Part shown: positions 23,858-35,006 of the stretch, in pieces
Numbering within the stretch: the stretch's first letter is position 1
Layout of the letters: each line of letters starts with the position of its first letter
Source of the DNA: Lactarius indigo
Lineage: Eukaryota; Basidiomycota; Agaricomycetes; Russulales; Russulaceae
Assembly (NCBI GenBank): GCA_025766275.1
Contig: JAFKAC010000140.1
Location: forward strand, 60,318 to 124,317
DNA length: 64,000 nucleotides
Direction of reading: 5' to 3'
Program-made: the position numbers and the translations under genes
Notes under the pieces: generated by a model
The model's input: the letters and a program-made list of their open reading frames with translations, nothing else
Told to the model about the DNA's origin: nothing
Database searches by the model: none

Positions 23858-24638
23858 CCACACGGGCCAGTGAAGCTGCACAATAGTTAAAGACGAACGC
23901 AGGTGTGATTAAGACTGAAGTATTTCTAGTTCAGGCAAGCAGAGAGGGTTTTGCAAAATTAGTAGAGCGCGATTCGGACAGTCTCATATAGATACAAGCA
24001 CATACAAGCACGATACTACACTTAAGACGATCTAGTACTGTTCGATAGTAAAACATTCGACCACAAAGAAGACCGTCACCACAGAACTGCCTTTTTCCAT
24101 TGTCCTCTTCAACTTCTTTGCAGATTTTGAATGTGCAACTAAGTGTGCGACCTCTTAATTGTGACGATGAGAACTGTCATCTCCCTCATAGGGGAGAAGA
24201 ACGGTGTACTAGATTGCGAGTCAGAACGAACGGTTTATATACACACGAGCCGGTATACAACGTGTTCTAAGACTAAGTCATAGGTATAGTGAGAGACAAG
24301 GAGAGTGTAAGGGGGAAAAACAGGGACAGTATAGATACGACGAGCAGGGTGAGAGCGAACGGAATGAGTCGGGCAGGAATCTGAGGCGAGGCCATCCGGT
24401 GGCGTCAAGCAGGTGTCCGGGGTCGAGTCAGGGCGCTAGCGACCCAAGAGAATGATGAGGAGAGGCAGAGAGCGACGAGAGTGAAGACACGACGAGACTG
24501 GGATTAAGAAGAGAGGAAGTTAGCGTATGGGAGGAAGGCGAGAACATGAGGGCGAAGGATGGCGAAGGGAAGCAGAGATTGGTTGAGAGCCAATATCGAA
24601 TGCACAAAACGTACCGTATAGGTCGCGAATTTCCTCGC
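23858..24638. other. Purine-rich intergenic stretch
   Basis: From about 24280 to 24560 the plus strand is dominated by A and G (runs such as GAGAGACAAGGAGAGTG). No gene recognised. It may be the 3' flank of the minus-strand gene that ends at 24639. Confidence 0.4.
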
Positions 24639-25211
24639 TTAGTCTTCCCCGGTGAGGTCTATGACCTCAAGCTGCATCCGGGAGGGAGTGACTTCAGATC
24701 TCGGAAGGGTGGGAACCTCGGGCTCGATCGGGGAGGTGGGAACCTTGGGCTCGATCAGGGAGGCGGGCCCCTCCTGTGACTCTGTCAGCACCTTAGCCTT
24801 CTTCCTCGGAGGGGTGGGATCCTTGGGCTCGATCAGGGCCTTGGGGCGGGCGGAATCCTCCTGTGACCCTGTTAGCGCCTTTCTCTTAGCCTTCTTCCAG
24901 CTCCAGCGGGAGTGGCGCCTCTTCTCTTTAGGTTCGGGTTGAGGTTTGGATGGAGCCCCATGGTAGCGACTCATGGCAGGCTCTTGTCGGGATCGTGTCG
25001 ACTCCGGACATGGATTGGCTGCAATATCGTCCTGAAGCCAGCTAATCTCTTTGCTGATGCCCCCATCCTCGGGCACCCAAACTGGATTCTTCCGCTTCTT
25101 TGTCTCCGGAGTGGGTGATCGACGACGAGCAGTGCTCATCAAGCGAAGCTGTGGACATAACTCGGGACGGCGCACAGTAACACCTAGTAGGCGTCCTTTT
25201 GGGCGTGGCAT
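24639..25211 (-). CDS. Basic proline-rich protein ending in a SUMO-interaction-like motif
   Basis: A single minus-strand frame of 190 codons from MPRPKGRLLGVTVRRPE at 25211 to a stop at 24639. The protein is strongly basic, with a Lys/Arg cluster in the middle (KEKRRHSRWSWKKAKRK) that could serve as a nuclear-localisation signal. Degenerate repeats built on IEPKVPT and LTESQEG follow. The last residues, EVIDLTGED, fit the hydrophobic-core-plus-acidic pattern of SUMO-interaction motifs. No globular domain is recognised. A truncated duplicate lies at 17510-17700. A nuclear role via SUMO binding is inference from the motifs only. Confidence 0.6.
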   Translation of the reverse strand: MPRPKGRLLGVTVRRPELCPQLRLMSTARRRSPTPETKKRKNPVWVPEDGGISKEISWLQDDIAANPCPESTRSRQEPAMSRYHGAPSKPQPEPKEKRRHSRWSWKKAKRKALTGSQEDSARPKALIEPKDPTPPRKKAKVLTESQEGPASLIEPKVPTSPIEPEVPTLPRSEVTPSRMQLEVIDLTGED

Positions 25212-25309
25212 ACTGGACGTTATGACTGAGACGAGGGTGAGGGTGAAGCCTTTATGAGTTTTGCCCGCAAATTTAAATGGCCGTCAGCTCGGCTAGAGTG
25301 TGGAGTCAG

Positions 25310-27705
25310 AACCAGTGTCCACAGACACACTGTCCTTAGCCGCTTTTCTTCACACCAGCTCTGACTCTGGTCCGATCTCCTCTACCACGACAATCCTCAA
25401 GTTTCAGGCTCTCAGAGTCATGCACCCTCTTTCCACACCCCGCCCCTCACGGGAAACCTTAACGTGCTGTCAAGGTTGCCTCGGAGGGAGCATTCGTTGC
25501 CCCCCCCCCCCTTTCCTTCCTCTTGCTTGGTGTCCTCAATTCCCAAGTTCTCCAAGCTCTTCCCGTTTTTTATTCTCATCCCTTCTTCATGACACCCTTC
25601 ACGAGCGACCTTGGCGTGCCACCTGGTTGTCTCGGTAGGAGTACTCATGCTTCCCCCCTGCCTGGTGGCACTTATGATTCGGTTTGACCCACATCGTAGA
25701 CTTTCATTTTCGTTGGCCTGCCTCGCTTCGTTTTCGGTGGCAACGCTCTGTATACCTTTCCAAGTGAGTTTTCTCTCTCTCTTTTCTCGATGTCTATGGG
25801 TCACCCTTTCTTCCAGATCAAACCCGGTCAAATTCGCAACTCTCTAGGTTGAATGTCCTTGGATTGCTACTCCAGGACTTTCCCTCCGCCGTCACCCTCT
25901 GACGACCTTAGGCTGCCCTCCTCCTACCGCCGTCGCGGAGTCGTAGTGGGGTGAGCCGCGTTCAGATGCCTTTGGCACCGGCGCGCGCGTTGCTGAGTCG
26001 ATATCATTGTGGCCGGTCCTGCTGCCTCTAGTGGGCGACCGTTAGTACTCGCCGTCTGTTGACGGTCAATCCTGACTTGGCACCAGGTGTCGGTCGGAGA
26101 AGAGGAAGGCGGGGCAGGACGGGAGTGGCGAGCCTGTCGTCTGTCGAGTCCTGGCCGTGGAGCGACGCTCGATATACTCTCTCTCTGTCGTCGTCGTCGA
26201 GGTGAGTACCGTCGCCTCCTTTCCGTGCCCTATTACTACATCCTGACTTCTCTAGTTACTTCTACAGACAGTCCTGGTCTCCGGGCTGGAGGCCCCTGGA
26301 ACGCTGCTCCATGCCTCTTCCTCCGCCGTCACCCTCTGACGACCTTAGGCCGCCCTCCTCCTACCACCATCGCGGAGTCGTAGTGGGGTGAGCCGCGTTC
26401 GGATGCCTTTGGCACCGGTGCGCGCGTTGCTGGGTTGATATCATTGTGGCCGGTCCTGCTGCCTCTCGTGGGCAACCATTAGTACTCGCTGTCTGTTGAC
26501 AGTCAATCCTGACTTGGCACCAGGTGTCGGGTCAGAGAAGAGGAAGGTGGGGCAGGGCGTGAGTGGTAAGCCACCGCCTCTCGCGAGTCTACTGCTACAA
26601 GTGGGCAGTCCGTGGCGTATAAGTGTTGCGTGTATTCCTTTAACAACAATATTCTTGACGAATGGGTTAGAAGGAATCGAGTCGCACAGGGGCAGTGCGT
26701 AATTGGATCTGCAGTTGATTCGAAAATCAATTGTACACAATGGTATTCTTGTGCTTCAATCCGCAACCCTTTCCTTCTTCAAAAAATGACCAGGTCCATT
26801 CAATGCTCTTGTCCGCAATGTTGCGGATGAAAAGTGAGCGTTCACATGTGTGCGTCTTGCTTATATTATATCTGAGCTGATGTACTCAGATTCTCGTCAC
26901 GACTCTGGCAACGAGCAACAATCACATCATACGCTTTCGATTTGTAGGTTAGTTCTCATCGTGATGAGCTAAATACTACTATTCGAACAATGGGGATGTC
27001 ATTCAGCCGTGACGTGTGACTCAGGCAGTCAACGTCGTTTGAGGTGCTTATCGTGATCACGAGCGTCGCGATCTACTAGTCACGCAACGTGAGACTAGCC
27101 CAAAATAATGTTACAATGGACTCTGACCTCTAACCTTAGGAGAAGAATGACAATGCGATGTCACGACGGGCGCGAACCCAAAATTATATTACAATGAGCT
27201 ATGATCTCTAGCGCAGAAGCGAGCACCAATGGCGATATGCCGTTATGATATGTGCGTGGGTAGCGTGGGTGCGAAAGTGGGCGCGGGCCTGAATACGTAA
27301 CAATGCAATCTTGAATCCTATGTGCTAGTCTCTTCGCGACGTTGCACGGCTCTGACGAACTTAAACCGTGTTAGAATTGCCAGTGGCAGGCACAGCATTT
27401 CAAGCACATGCTTCGATGTGTGGGGAGCGTTAACCTGGCCTCCCTTCATTTGCTGATTAGACTGACAATGATTGTCCACTGCCGCACACTGGGTGGTGTC
27501 CCTGTAAGTGTTACACTTTTCGTTCGTACAAGTGACTGAAATTCCTTCTCTGATACTTCAGACCGGACCTTGCACGGTGACTGGCCATCTCTGGGGAACA
27601 GAACACTTAGCTTTTGACAAGCTGTTGAAGGTGATCTCAGGAAGGATGACATCGCCATTGTTCGCCGGATATAGAGGTTCTGTTGACAGTTCTGGTGGGC
27701 TTCAT
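25310..27705 (+). repeat. Composite repeat copy R6
   Basis: A diverged head, two B units (about 25440-25650), an AAGTGAGTT stretch near 25761, two C units with cores near 25892 and 26335, and a long D block. The intron-like segment at 26202-26255 is 54 bp. The D block is collinear with R3 and keeps a 58 bp segment at 27504-27561 (GTAAGTGTT to CTTCAG), the same length as in R3 although the interior has diverged. About 130 bp near 26700 is missing relative to R3, and the 1 kb coding segment of R3 is absent. Confidence 0.82.
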
Positions 27706-28358
27706 TTCTTTCAGACAGCGTCTAGGACAGCCCGTTGACTCGTTTGGTTCCCATACTGTTCCCATATGATCTGACTTTACGAGAAATGTGGACAATGAGA
27801 CACTTGATCGCGTGCTGCGGAAATTGGCAACTCCTGACGCGCTATTTGCCATCGCCTGATCATCTTGACAGATAAATTGGATGTTCAGATGGACTGTTGC
27901 AGTGCTATCCTCCCCTTCCCAAAGTTTATTCCAAGGTACTAGAATTCGCAAGCTCGCATGGATCCCTCAGGTAGCGATGACGACGAATGCTTCTCGGTTC
28001 AGCTTGATAGTAGTAACATAGCCCCGAACGCCACGAAGGTTCTCTTCTCTCATACGGCTTGACCCTTGTACTCATTGTGTCCCACACGAATTAGACAATT
28101 CTCCGACAGAGGTTTCCAATGAGGCATTATCATATGGAACCCGACGGTCGGCTATCGAATGTAGCGAAAGTAATGGAGTGAGTCGCGACCTTTTGTTCTC
28201 AGATCTGCTAAACCGTCTCATCGTTAGTCGGTCTATTGACCAAGCTGCTCCTTCAAATTCTATGATGGCTCCGGCAACCAGGTCGCTTTCACTTTTCTCT
28301 CTCTACAATTCCAATTTATCTGACACATCTCGTGGATATATCCTCTAGCAGTGGTACC
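27706..28358. other. Upstream region of the two-exon gene at 28359
   Basis: No gene recognised. The last 100 bp (28260-28358) are pyrimidine-rich (CACTTTTCTCTCTCTACAATTC...), a common feature of filamentous-fungal promoters just before the start codon. Confidence 0.4.
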
Positions 28359-29080
28359 ATGGACATGATTACCCAGTCAATCGCTGCTTTCCTCCAACCA
28401 CACACATCTTCTCCGTCCATGCCCCTTGTTGCCCGTGCCATGTCCTGTCTGATAGCGGGTGGTTTCAGCGGAGAGGACTTTGATTCAGTTTTTAATGCTC
28501 AACTTGACTCTCTGGCTATCTCCCCTCACGATAAACAAAGTATAATTCCTGCTCTTCTCGGTATCGCAAAGCTAGCGAAAGTGCAGTTGCAAGGGTATGT
28601 TCGTGCCCTCAGTTCCCCATATGGTTCTCATGGCCTTGTTTTTTTTTTTGTTCTAGCACGTCTCCATCGACATCACTAACACCACCTGGTGCGCCTGGGC
28701 CCGAGCCCACGGACACGAACATCGGAGCCTCTTATCAGATGCGCCAACGATCCTTCTCTTCTAATTCTGGAAGCGGTTACACCATCTGGTACTTTGGCAA
28801 GTCTAATTCGAGCATCCTAATGCCGCCTACTATCCCCCAGGCCAAAACTGGACATCTTTATGTTCACCTTGACACTTCTAGAAATATATTTCTATATTGG
28901 ATGCTCAGCATAGTCAATCAATGGGAGCGCGTTTCATCGGGGGTGGAGTCCCCACTCAATCATGATCAAGTTCTTGCTATCCGCGCCAACGGAGAACCAA
29001 GTTGGATAACCCGTGCATCGACCGTCACCACAAAAACGAGGAAGGAGAAAGAGATTCGAGAGAAATCGGTGCCAGGGTGA
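28359..29080 (+). CDS. Intact two-exon hypothetical protein
   Basis: Exon 1 runs from ATG at 28359 to 28594. The intron at 28595-28656 (62 bp) begins GTATGT, has a poly-T tract and ends TTCTAG. Exon 2 runs 28657-29080 and the joint is in frame. The product is about 220 residues: a helical N-terminal half (MDMITQSIAAFLQPH...), a Ser/Pro-rich linker, then a compact-looking region with aromatic residues (GYTIWYFGKSNSS, FLYWMLSIVNQWERVSSG) and a basic tail. There is no signal peptide or membrane segment, and no family recognised. It is one of the few undamaged genes in the window, which argues that it is under selection. Confidence 0.68.
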
Positions 29081-30110
29081 TGACTGTAGGCAGTGCTTAT
29101 GTTGACAGGGTGACCCGTCTTTGTGTATGTAAACGCAGCGTCTGTGAATCTACGACACATCTGATCATTTCGCTCGGTTGACCCCTAAGTTGTTGATTTC
29201 TGTTAGGAAGAGAAAAGGATAAAGAAAACTAGACGAGCTTGCTACTGATTTGTGAGAGCGAACAAGCGAGAACGGCTGCGATAAAGTGACGGGGATCGTT
29301 ATTTCTTTTGAGACTTGGACTGGGACTGCTCGCGACTGGGCCTTCAAGTCAAGATTCACACCAAATAGAACAGGAAAGTCGCGACCTGATTTATTCAGCA
29401 CGAGGGATAAGGTTTAAATTCAGAAAAAAACATGTAGCTAAGTCGTGAAGGAGTAGGCGAAAGTAGGCAGACGGGAGGAACAAAACACAGGACATGAGAT
29501 GAGTCATGTAGATACAGTGGAAAATATAGCAAGGCGTTAAGGGTCAGAGCGAGTATAGTAAAGGGAGCAGAGAGGGAGTAATCGGGAAAGTTGCGAAACG
29601 CGAATCACCATCATCACCTTCAGTTCCATCGCAATACAACTTTGAGTTCGCACCTATCACGATATCGCATCATTAAGTCACCTGCCTCTGGGTTGCTATT
29701 ATAGAGCTCTATTTTATCGGCTGACCTCGTCATGCATGACTGTACGATGTCCGACTGACTCCGACAGCACTATTTAGTAATATTCAGCTCAACACACAGC
29801 CCGTCTGTTGATCCATGAGAACTAACCAAGTCTTAAGCGAGGCAGGGTTCTGAGAGGTCTCAGCCAGAGCGAGGTATGCAGTTAGCGTTTTCAAAGCATC
29901 GAAGTTGTTCGCGACAAGACACGCGTTGGCTGGAGGCAATGACAGAGAGAGGGAAAGGGGCAACAGTAAATCCACCCAAGACAGCCAGACAACGCGTCGA
30001 GGCTGTTTGAGATGGTATACGTGCAGGAATAACCTGGAAGTAAATATTGAGTGAGGGAAGGAAGGCAGAGTGAGAGCGATTGGATCATCAGAAAGAAAAG
30101 ACGTCGCACC
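29081..30110. other. Intergenic stretch before R7
   Basis: No convincing gene. Short frames exist on the minus strand (29165-29401, 29784-29975) but lack coding character. No known repeat recognised. Confidence 0.4.
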
Positions 30111-32045
30111 TTGTCGCCAGTTTGTCGCCCAGAATTCGAGGCGGCCCGGGCGGCCGGTAGATGTTCCTTGTTTTGTTGTTTTGTGTCAGTTCGGAGTTCT
30201 ACGACTCCATGCTCACTCTCTGCTACCGCTGCCATCTCCATTTTCCTCTTCGTCCGGATCCCACTTCGTGCTGCTCGACTTTTTGGTGCCCTCACCTCAC
30301 AGCGCCCTTCACGAGCGACCTCGGCGTGCCGCCTGGTCACCTCGGTGGGAGCGTTCGTTGCCCCTTCCCTCTTGCCTGGTGTCCTCAATTTCAAGCTCTC
30401 CAATCTCTTCCCGTCTTTTTTCATTCTTTCCCCACGACACCCTTCACGAGCGATCTTGGCATACCGCCTGGTCACCTCTGTGGGAGCATTCGTTGCCCCT
30501 CCTTCCCTCTTGCCTGGTGTCTGCAATTTCAAGCTCTCCAATCTCTTCCCGTCTTTTCTCATTCTTTCCCCACGACACCCTTCATGAGCGACCTTGGCGT
30601 GCCGCCTGGTTGTCTCGGTAGGAGTACTTGTGCTTCCCCCCTGCCTGGTGGCACTTATGATTCGGTTTGACCCACATTGTAGACTTTCGTTTTCGTTGGC
30701 CTGCCTCGCTTCGTTTTCGGTGGCAACGCTCTGTATACCTTTCCAAGTGAGTTTTCTCTCTCTCTTTTCTCGATGTCTATGGGTCACCCTTTCTTCCAGA
30801 TCAAACCCAGTCAAATTCGCAACTCTCTAGGTTGAATGTCCTTGGATTGCTACTCCAGGACTTTCCCTCCGCCGTCGCCCTCTGACGACCTTAGGCTGCC
30901 CTCCTCCTACCGCTGTCGCGGAGTCGTAGTGGGGTGAGCCGCGTTCGGATGCCTTTGGCACCGGCACGCGCGTTGCTGAGTCGATATCATTGTGGCCGGT
31001 CCTGCTGCCTCTAGTGGGCGACCGTTAGTACTCGCCATCTGTTGACGGTCAATCCTGACTTGGCACCAGGTGTCGGTTGGAGAAGAGGAAGGCGGGGTAG
31101 GGTGGGAGTGGCAGGCCTGTCCTTCGTCGGGTCTTAGCTGTGGAGTGACGCTCTATATACTCGCTTTGTCATCATCGTTGATGTGAGTGCGGGTGCTACC
31201 TTTTCATGCCCTGTTACTGCATTTTAACCTCTGTCTAGTTACCTGGTGGTTCTCGTTTCCGGGCTGGAGGTCCCTATAGCGCTGTTCCATACCTATTCCT
31301 CCGCCGTCGCCCTCTGACGACCTTAGGCCGCCCCCCTCCTACTGTTATCACAGAGTCGTAGGGAGGTGAGCTGCGTTCGGATGCCTTTGGCACTGGCGCG
31401 TGCATTGCTGGGTCGATATCATTGTGGCCGGTCCTGCTGCCTCTAGTGGGCGACCGTTAGTACTTGCCGTCTGTTGATGGTCAATCCTGACTTGGCACCA
31501 GGTGTCGGTTGGAGAAGAGGAAGGCGGGGCAGGACGGGAGTGGCGAGCCTGTCGTCTGTCGAGTCCTGGCCGTGGAGCGACGCTCGATATACTCTCTCTC
31601 TGTCGTCGTCATCGAGGTGAGTACCGTCGCCTCCTTTCCGTGCCCTATTACTACATCCTGACTTCTCTAGTTACTTCTACAGACAGTCCTGGTCTCCGGG
31701 CTGGAGGCCCCTGGAACGCTGTTCCATGCCTCTTCCTCCACCCTCTCCCTCTGACGACCTTAGGCCGCCCTCCTCCTACCGCCGTCGCGGAGTCGTAGTG
31801 GGGTGAGCCGCGTTCGGATGCCTTTGGCACCGGCGCACACATTGCTGGGTCGATACCATTGTGGCCAGTCCTACTGGCCCATAGTGAGCAACCGCGAGTA
31901 CTCGCCGTCACAAGAGGGGGGTCAAACCTATACTGGCACCGCTTGGAGGTGTTGGGCATGTGGTAAGGTGGCAGGGGGGGTGGACAGCCTGTGGTGTGTA
32001 AGTGTTACATCCATCTCTTTACCGATACTACTCTGTAGGTACACT
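30110..32045 (+). repeat. Composite repeat copy R7
   Basis: The head (CGAGGCGGCCCGGGCGGCC near 30138) is shared with R4. Three B units (about 30310-30640), an AAGTGAGTT stretch near 30746, and three C units with cores near 30880, 31312 and 31757. One diverged C unit holds an intron-like segment near 31183-31239. The last holds a 54 bp one at 31617-31670. The D block begins with GTAAGTGTTAC near 31998 and ends by about 32045. This is the last copy; the family is not seen to the right of here. Confidence 0.82.
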
Positions 32046-32480
32046 GTACAGTAGTTGGATTGTTCACTTTGTGAGCCTAAATTTTGCAATCTTGTATTAC
32101 TTGTCTACGCGGGTCGGTTGTGAGTGATGATTCGGAAAATTCATGTCTTGAGACATTGAGTCGAGACATTCTGATGTCGCCGAATATTATGAGTTGTTTT
32201 GAGATTTTGATGTCTTGAGTCTTAATGTCTTGTGTCGTTGACTTACGACGTTCCCACATCGGATGTCGCGCCGAATATCTTCTTGATGAAATCTGAGGAT
32301 ATATAGGGATTATATCAGGAATATGTACTGCTATATCATCGGGATAAATGACACAAATTCATTGACAATGAATTTGCGAATCACATTGAAATTTTATAGG
32401 CAATCATATTGTAAATATAATCCCAATGTATCTGGTGGCACAACTCTTTCTTTATCATAGAGTGCATCATAAATGAGTTC
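32046..32480. other. AT-rich stretch with repeated TGTCTTGAG motifs
   Basis: Base composition changes abruptly from GC-rich to AT-rich. Between 32140 and 32240 the motif TGTCTTGAG or close variants occurs several times, once in a locally inverted arrangement. It may be the terminal region of the DNA transposon whose transposase fragment follows. No gene recognised. Confidence 0.4.
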
Positions 32481-32539
32481 ACAATGTATTACAAGGTGAC
32501 ATTTTACACATTTTTGGAACATCCTTCTCATAAATTTAA

Positions 32540-33740
32540 CATACAAATCTACTTAACATTGGACAATGCCCACAGTGAGTGTTCCCACAAACTCGGATCA
32601 TTCTGTGCCAGTGGCATGTGCTCCGTGCAATCCAATCACATTTCCAGACTGATGCATTTCCAAAATTATGGGACCTGATAAAGAAATTAGTCAAGACTTC
32701 TGATCTGGGTGATTTTTTTGAGATATTGGACAAGATCTCCAGCGATCCTGATTTCCCTCAGTCCTTTGTGGAATATTTTAACACAAAGTGGATGCCTATA
32801 CTCCATATGTGGTCTCCAGTCACTCGAAGATCATGGATTATCTTTGAGGAGAGTGAGACAAACATGCTTTTAGAGGGGTAACTAGTCTATCTTATCTCCT
32901 AAATAAGCAAAATCTAATTCATATCCAGATTTCATCATTTGTTGAAGTCTTACTGGTTGGATGGAAAGCACAATCGGCAGATCGACCACTTGATCTATAC
33001 ACTTACCCAACGAATGATCCCAGAGTACTTTCATCACTGACATTGTTGCCTGGAAATTGGCTTTGAAGGTGGCAATCTTGCTAAGCGACACAGCAACATG
33101 ATCTTAGCACGCACTCAGACGATTTCTGAAAATTCTATTACATCACTTGGCAATGGCAAATTCCATGTGGTGTTGCAAACATCTCTGGGCCGAATGTATG
33201 TTGTTGACATCTGGGCTGCAATTTGCGATTGCCTGGACTTCCCAAGGATCCGGCTCTGCAAACACCTTGCTGCTGTGCAGAGCCAGTACCAGCACACCCC
33301 CAAGCCAGAGATGCAGGAGACAAAGCCCCCCCAGTCTCCTTCTAAAAGTCCCTCTCAGCCAGCCCCATCTGTCTCCCTCTCTGGGATGGGAGTGGGGGGT
33401 TGCCACTTCATCCTGCTCCAAGTTTAGGTTCAGGAACGCGATCTGATCGGTTGCCGGAAAGGGACAGACTAGTCCCAAATGCCAACCTCTGGTTGGAAAC
33501 GTCCCAAAATATGGGCACACAGATCTCGCCTATTAGGTGATGGCAAGTGCCCCCACCGCCACTGCCCTGCTGAGTTTGACAGCTCAGCATATCGCACCAA
33601 GTGGGAAGAGAAAGCCACTTGTGTATACTGACCCCTACAGTGGGGGGGAGCAGTCTGGAAAGCGTGCCAAGTCAGATGCAGTCTCTGCAGCTGCGAACAC
33701 CTCTGCACACTCCCTGGCCACAAGACCAGCAACTCAATAA
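32540..33740 (+). pseudogene. Mutator-like (MULE) transposase fragment with SWIM zinc motif
   Basis: Degenerate plus-strand coding sequence. The block near 32560-32880 encodes ILCQWHVLRAIQSHF followed by a helical region, typical of the C-terminal half of the MULE transposase core. Near 33210-33265 the sequence WAAICDCLDFPRIRLCKH fits the CxC...CxH SWIM zinc-binding signature often attached to these transposases. The 3' end (33520-33740) keeps a Cys/His-containing segment and a DPYSGGEQSGKRAK tail. Frames change near 32882, 33060 and 33425, so no single product is possible. The upstream catalytic region is missing or unreadable. Confidence 0.65.
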
Positions 33741-33799
33741 AGTTGCGCTTTTTTTAGACATTACATATTACTACTGCTTAGCAAATAATACAAATGTTA

Positions 33800-34080
33800 A
33801 TTAAGCGTGCCTAATTTTGGAATCCAATCAACAACAGACGCCACGTTTGGTTCCACTGACAACGGCGCCACCACTCATTTTGCCGTCCTTCCTCTCTCTC
33901 TCCCCCCCTCCTCCCTCCTACATCCCCACTCCACACATCCCCACTCCATCCTTTTCACACAGACAGGATGTACCGTAGGTAAGCCCACCCCCACCATATC
34001 CACGAACCCCTCACTTACAACCCCCACTGTCCAGGTCTCCCCGCGCCCTCCCTGCATCCCCCTCATCGTGCACCCACCCC
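33800..34080 (+). other. C-rich flank of the transposase fragment
   Basis: Pyrimidine-rich plus strand leading into the ~90 bp repeats. The phrase TTTTGGAATCCA occurs here (about 33815) and again near 34960, on both sides of the repeat array. No gene is called although several frames stay open, because the strand is nearly free of stop codons. Confidence 0.35.
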
Positions 34081-34084
34081 AGTC

Positions 34085-34640
34085 CCAGTGCGCAGGCCAC
34101 AACGGCTTAGCTGCACGCGCCCCACCCCTCCCTGCCCACGAACACAAAAGGAGGGACAGTGTGCCCACCCCATCCCTGTGTGCAGGCCACGACAGGCTGG
34201 CCCCCACATGCACCACCCCTCTCTGCCTGCACGTGCAAGAGGGACGGCGTGCCCACCCAATCCCTGTGCATGGGCCACGATGGGCTAGCCCCACGCACGC
34301 CACCCCTCCCTGCCTGCGCATGCAAGGGGAGGGACGGTGTGCCCACCAGTGCCCTCTGCACAGGCGACACCAGCACAGCCCCACGCACACCGCACTGCAC
34401 CACACACCACCCACGCACGCAAGGGGAAGGACTGCGTGTCCACCCCCAGTCCCCCTCCAGCTCACACGCTACACCACACCCTGCCTATCACCCTCATGGG
34501 GGTGCAGGAGGGTTGGTGTGCCCACCCCCAGTTCCATGCGTGCAGGTGACACCCCTGGCTTCACGCGTCCCGCCCATGCATTCCTGGGGCTCAAGAGGGA
34601 CAGCTGCACGCATGCACATGGAACGAGCAGCGGTGCAGCG
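34085..34640. repeat. Degenerate tandem repeat, period about 90 bp
   Basis: The word GCAGGCCAC or a close variant recurs at 34091, 34181, 34269 and 34359, and weaker at 34551 after a double-length gap. Each unit also carries GTGTGCCCACC and CACCCCTCCCTGC. The period is close to 30 codons, so long frames stay open in more than one phase. I regard these frames as by-products of the repeat rather than proteins. Confidence 0.72.
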
Positions 34641-35006
34641 CGAGCAGCGATCGGAGGGGGATGGTGTGCGGGCGAGGCGGGGCGCAACCCAGGTGGGAGA
34701 GCCACGCGCAAACGGAAGGGTGGGGGCATCAGAGTGGGGGTGCGAAAGGGTGATGGTGAGTGGGGTGAAGCAAGGCCCAGGCAGGGCTGCGCGCGAATGG
34801 CAGGCATCATCCCGCATTCCTATTGACTTAGAGAAAATCAATGTAAAGTAGATTATTAATAATAATAATAAAATTGCTGTTCTTTAAACATACACTAAGT
34901 TAAAACATAAGTGAAGGTTTGTATCTGAGTTTGAACACTAATTGGAGTGACAGTCTCGTTTTGGAATCCAGTCATGTGACTTCCTTGGCACCTTCCTTAT
35001 ACAGGA

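Noticed and set aside
33807..34851. Two long overlapping frames (339 and 230 codons) in the ~90 bp repeat region
   Set aside because: They overlap in different phases. The repeat period is near a multiple of 3 and the strand is nearly free of stops, so both are explained by the repeat.
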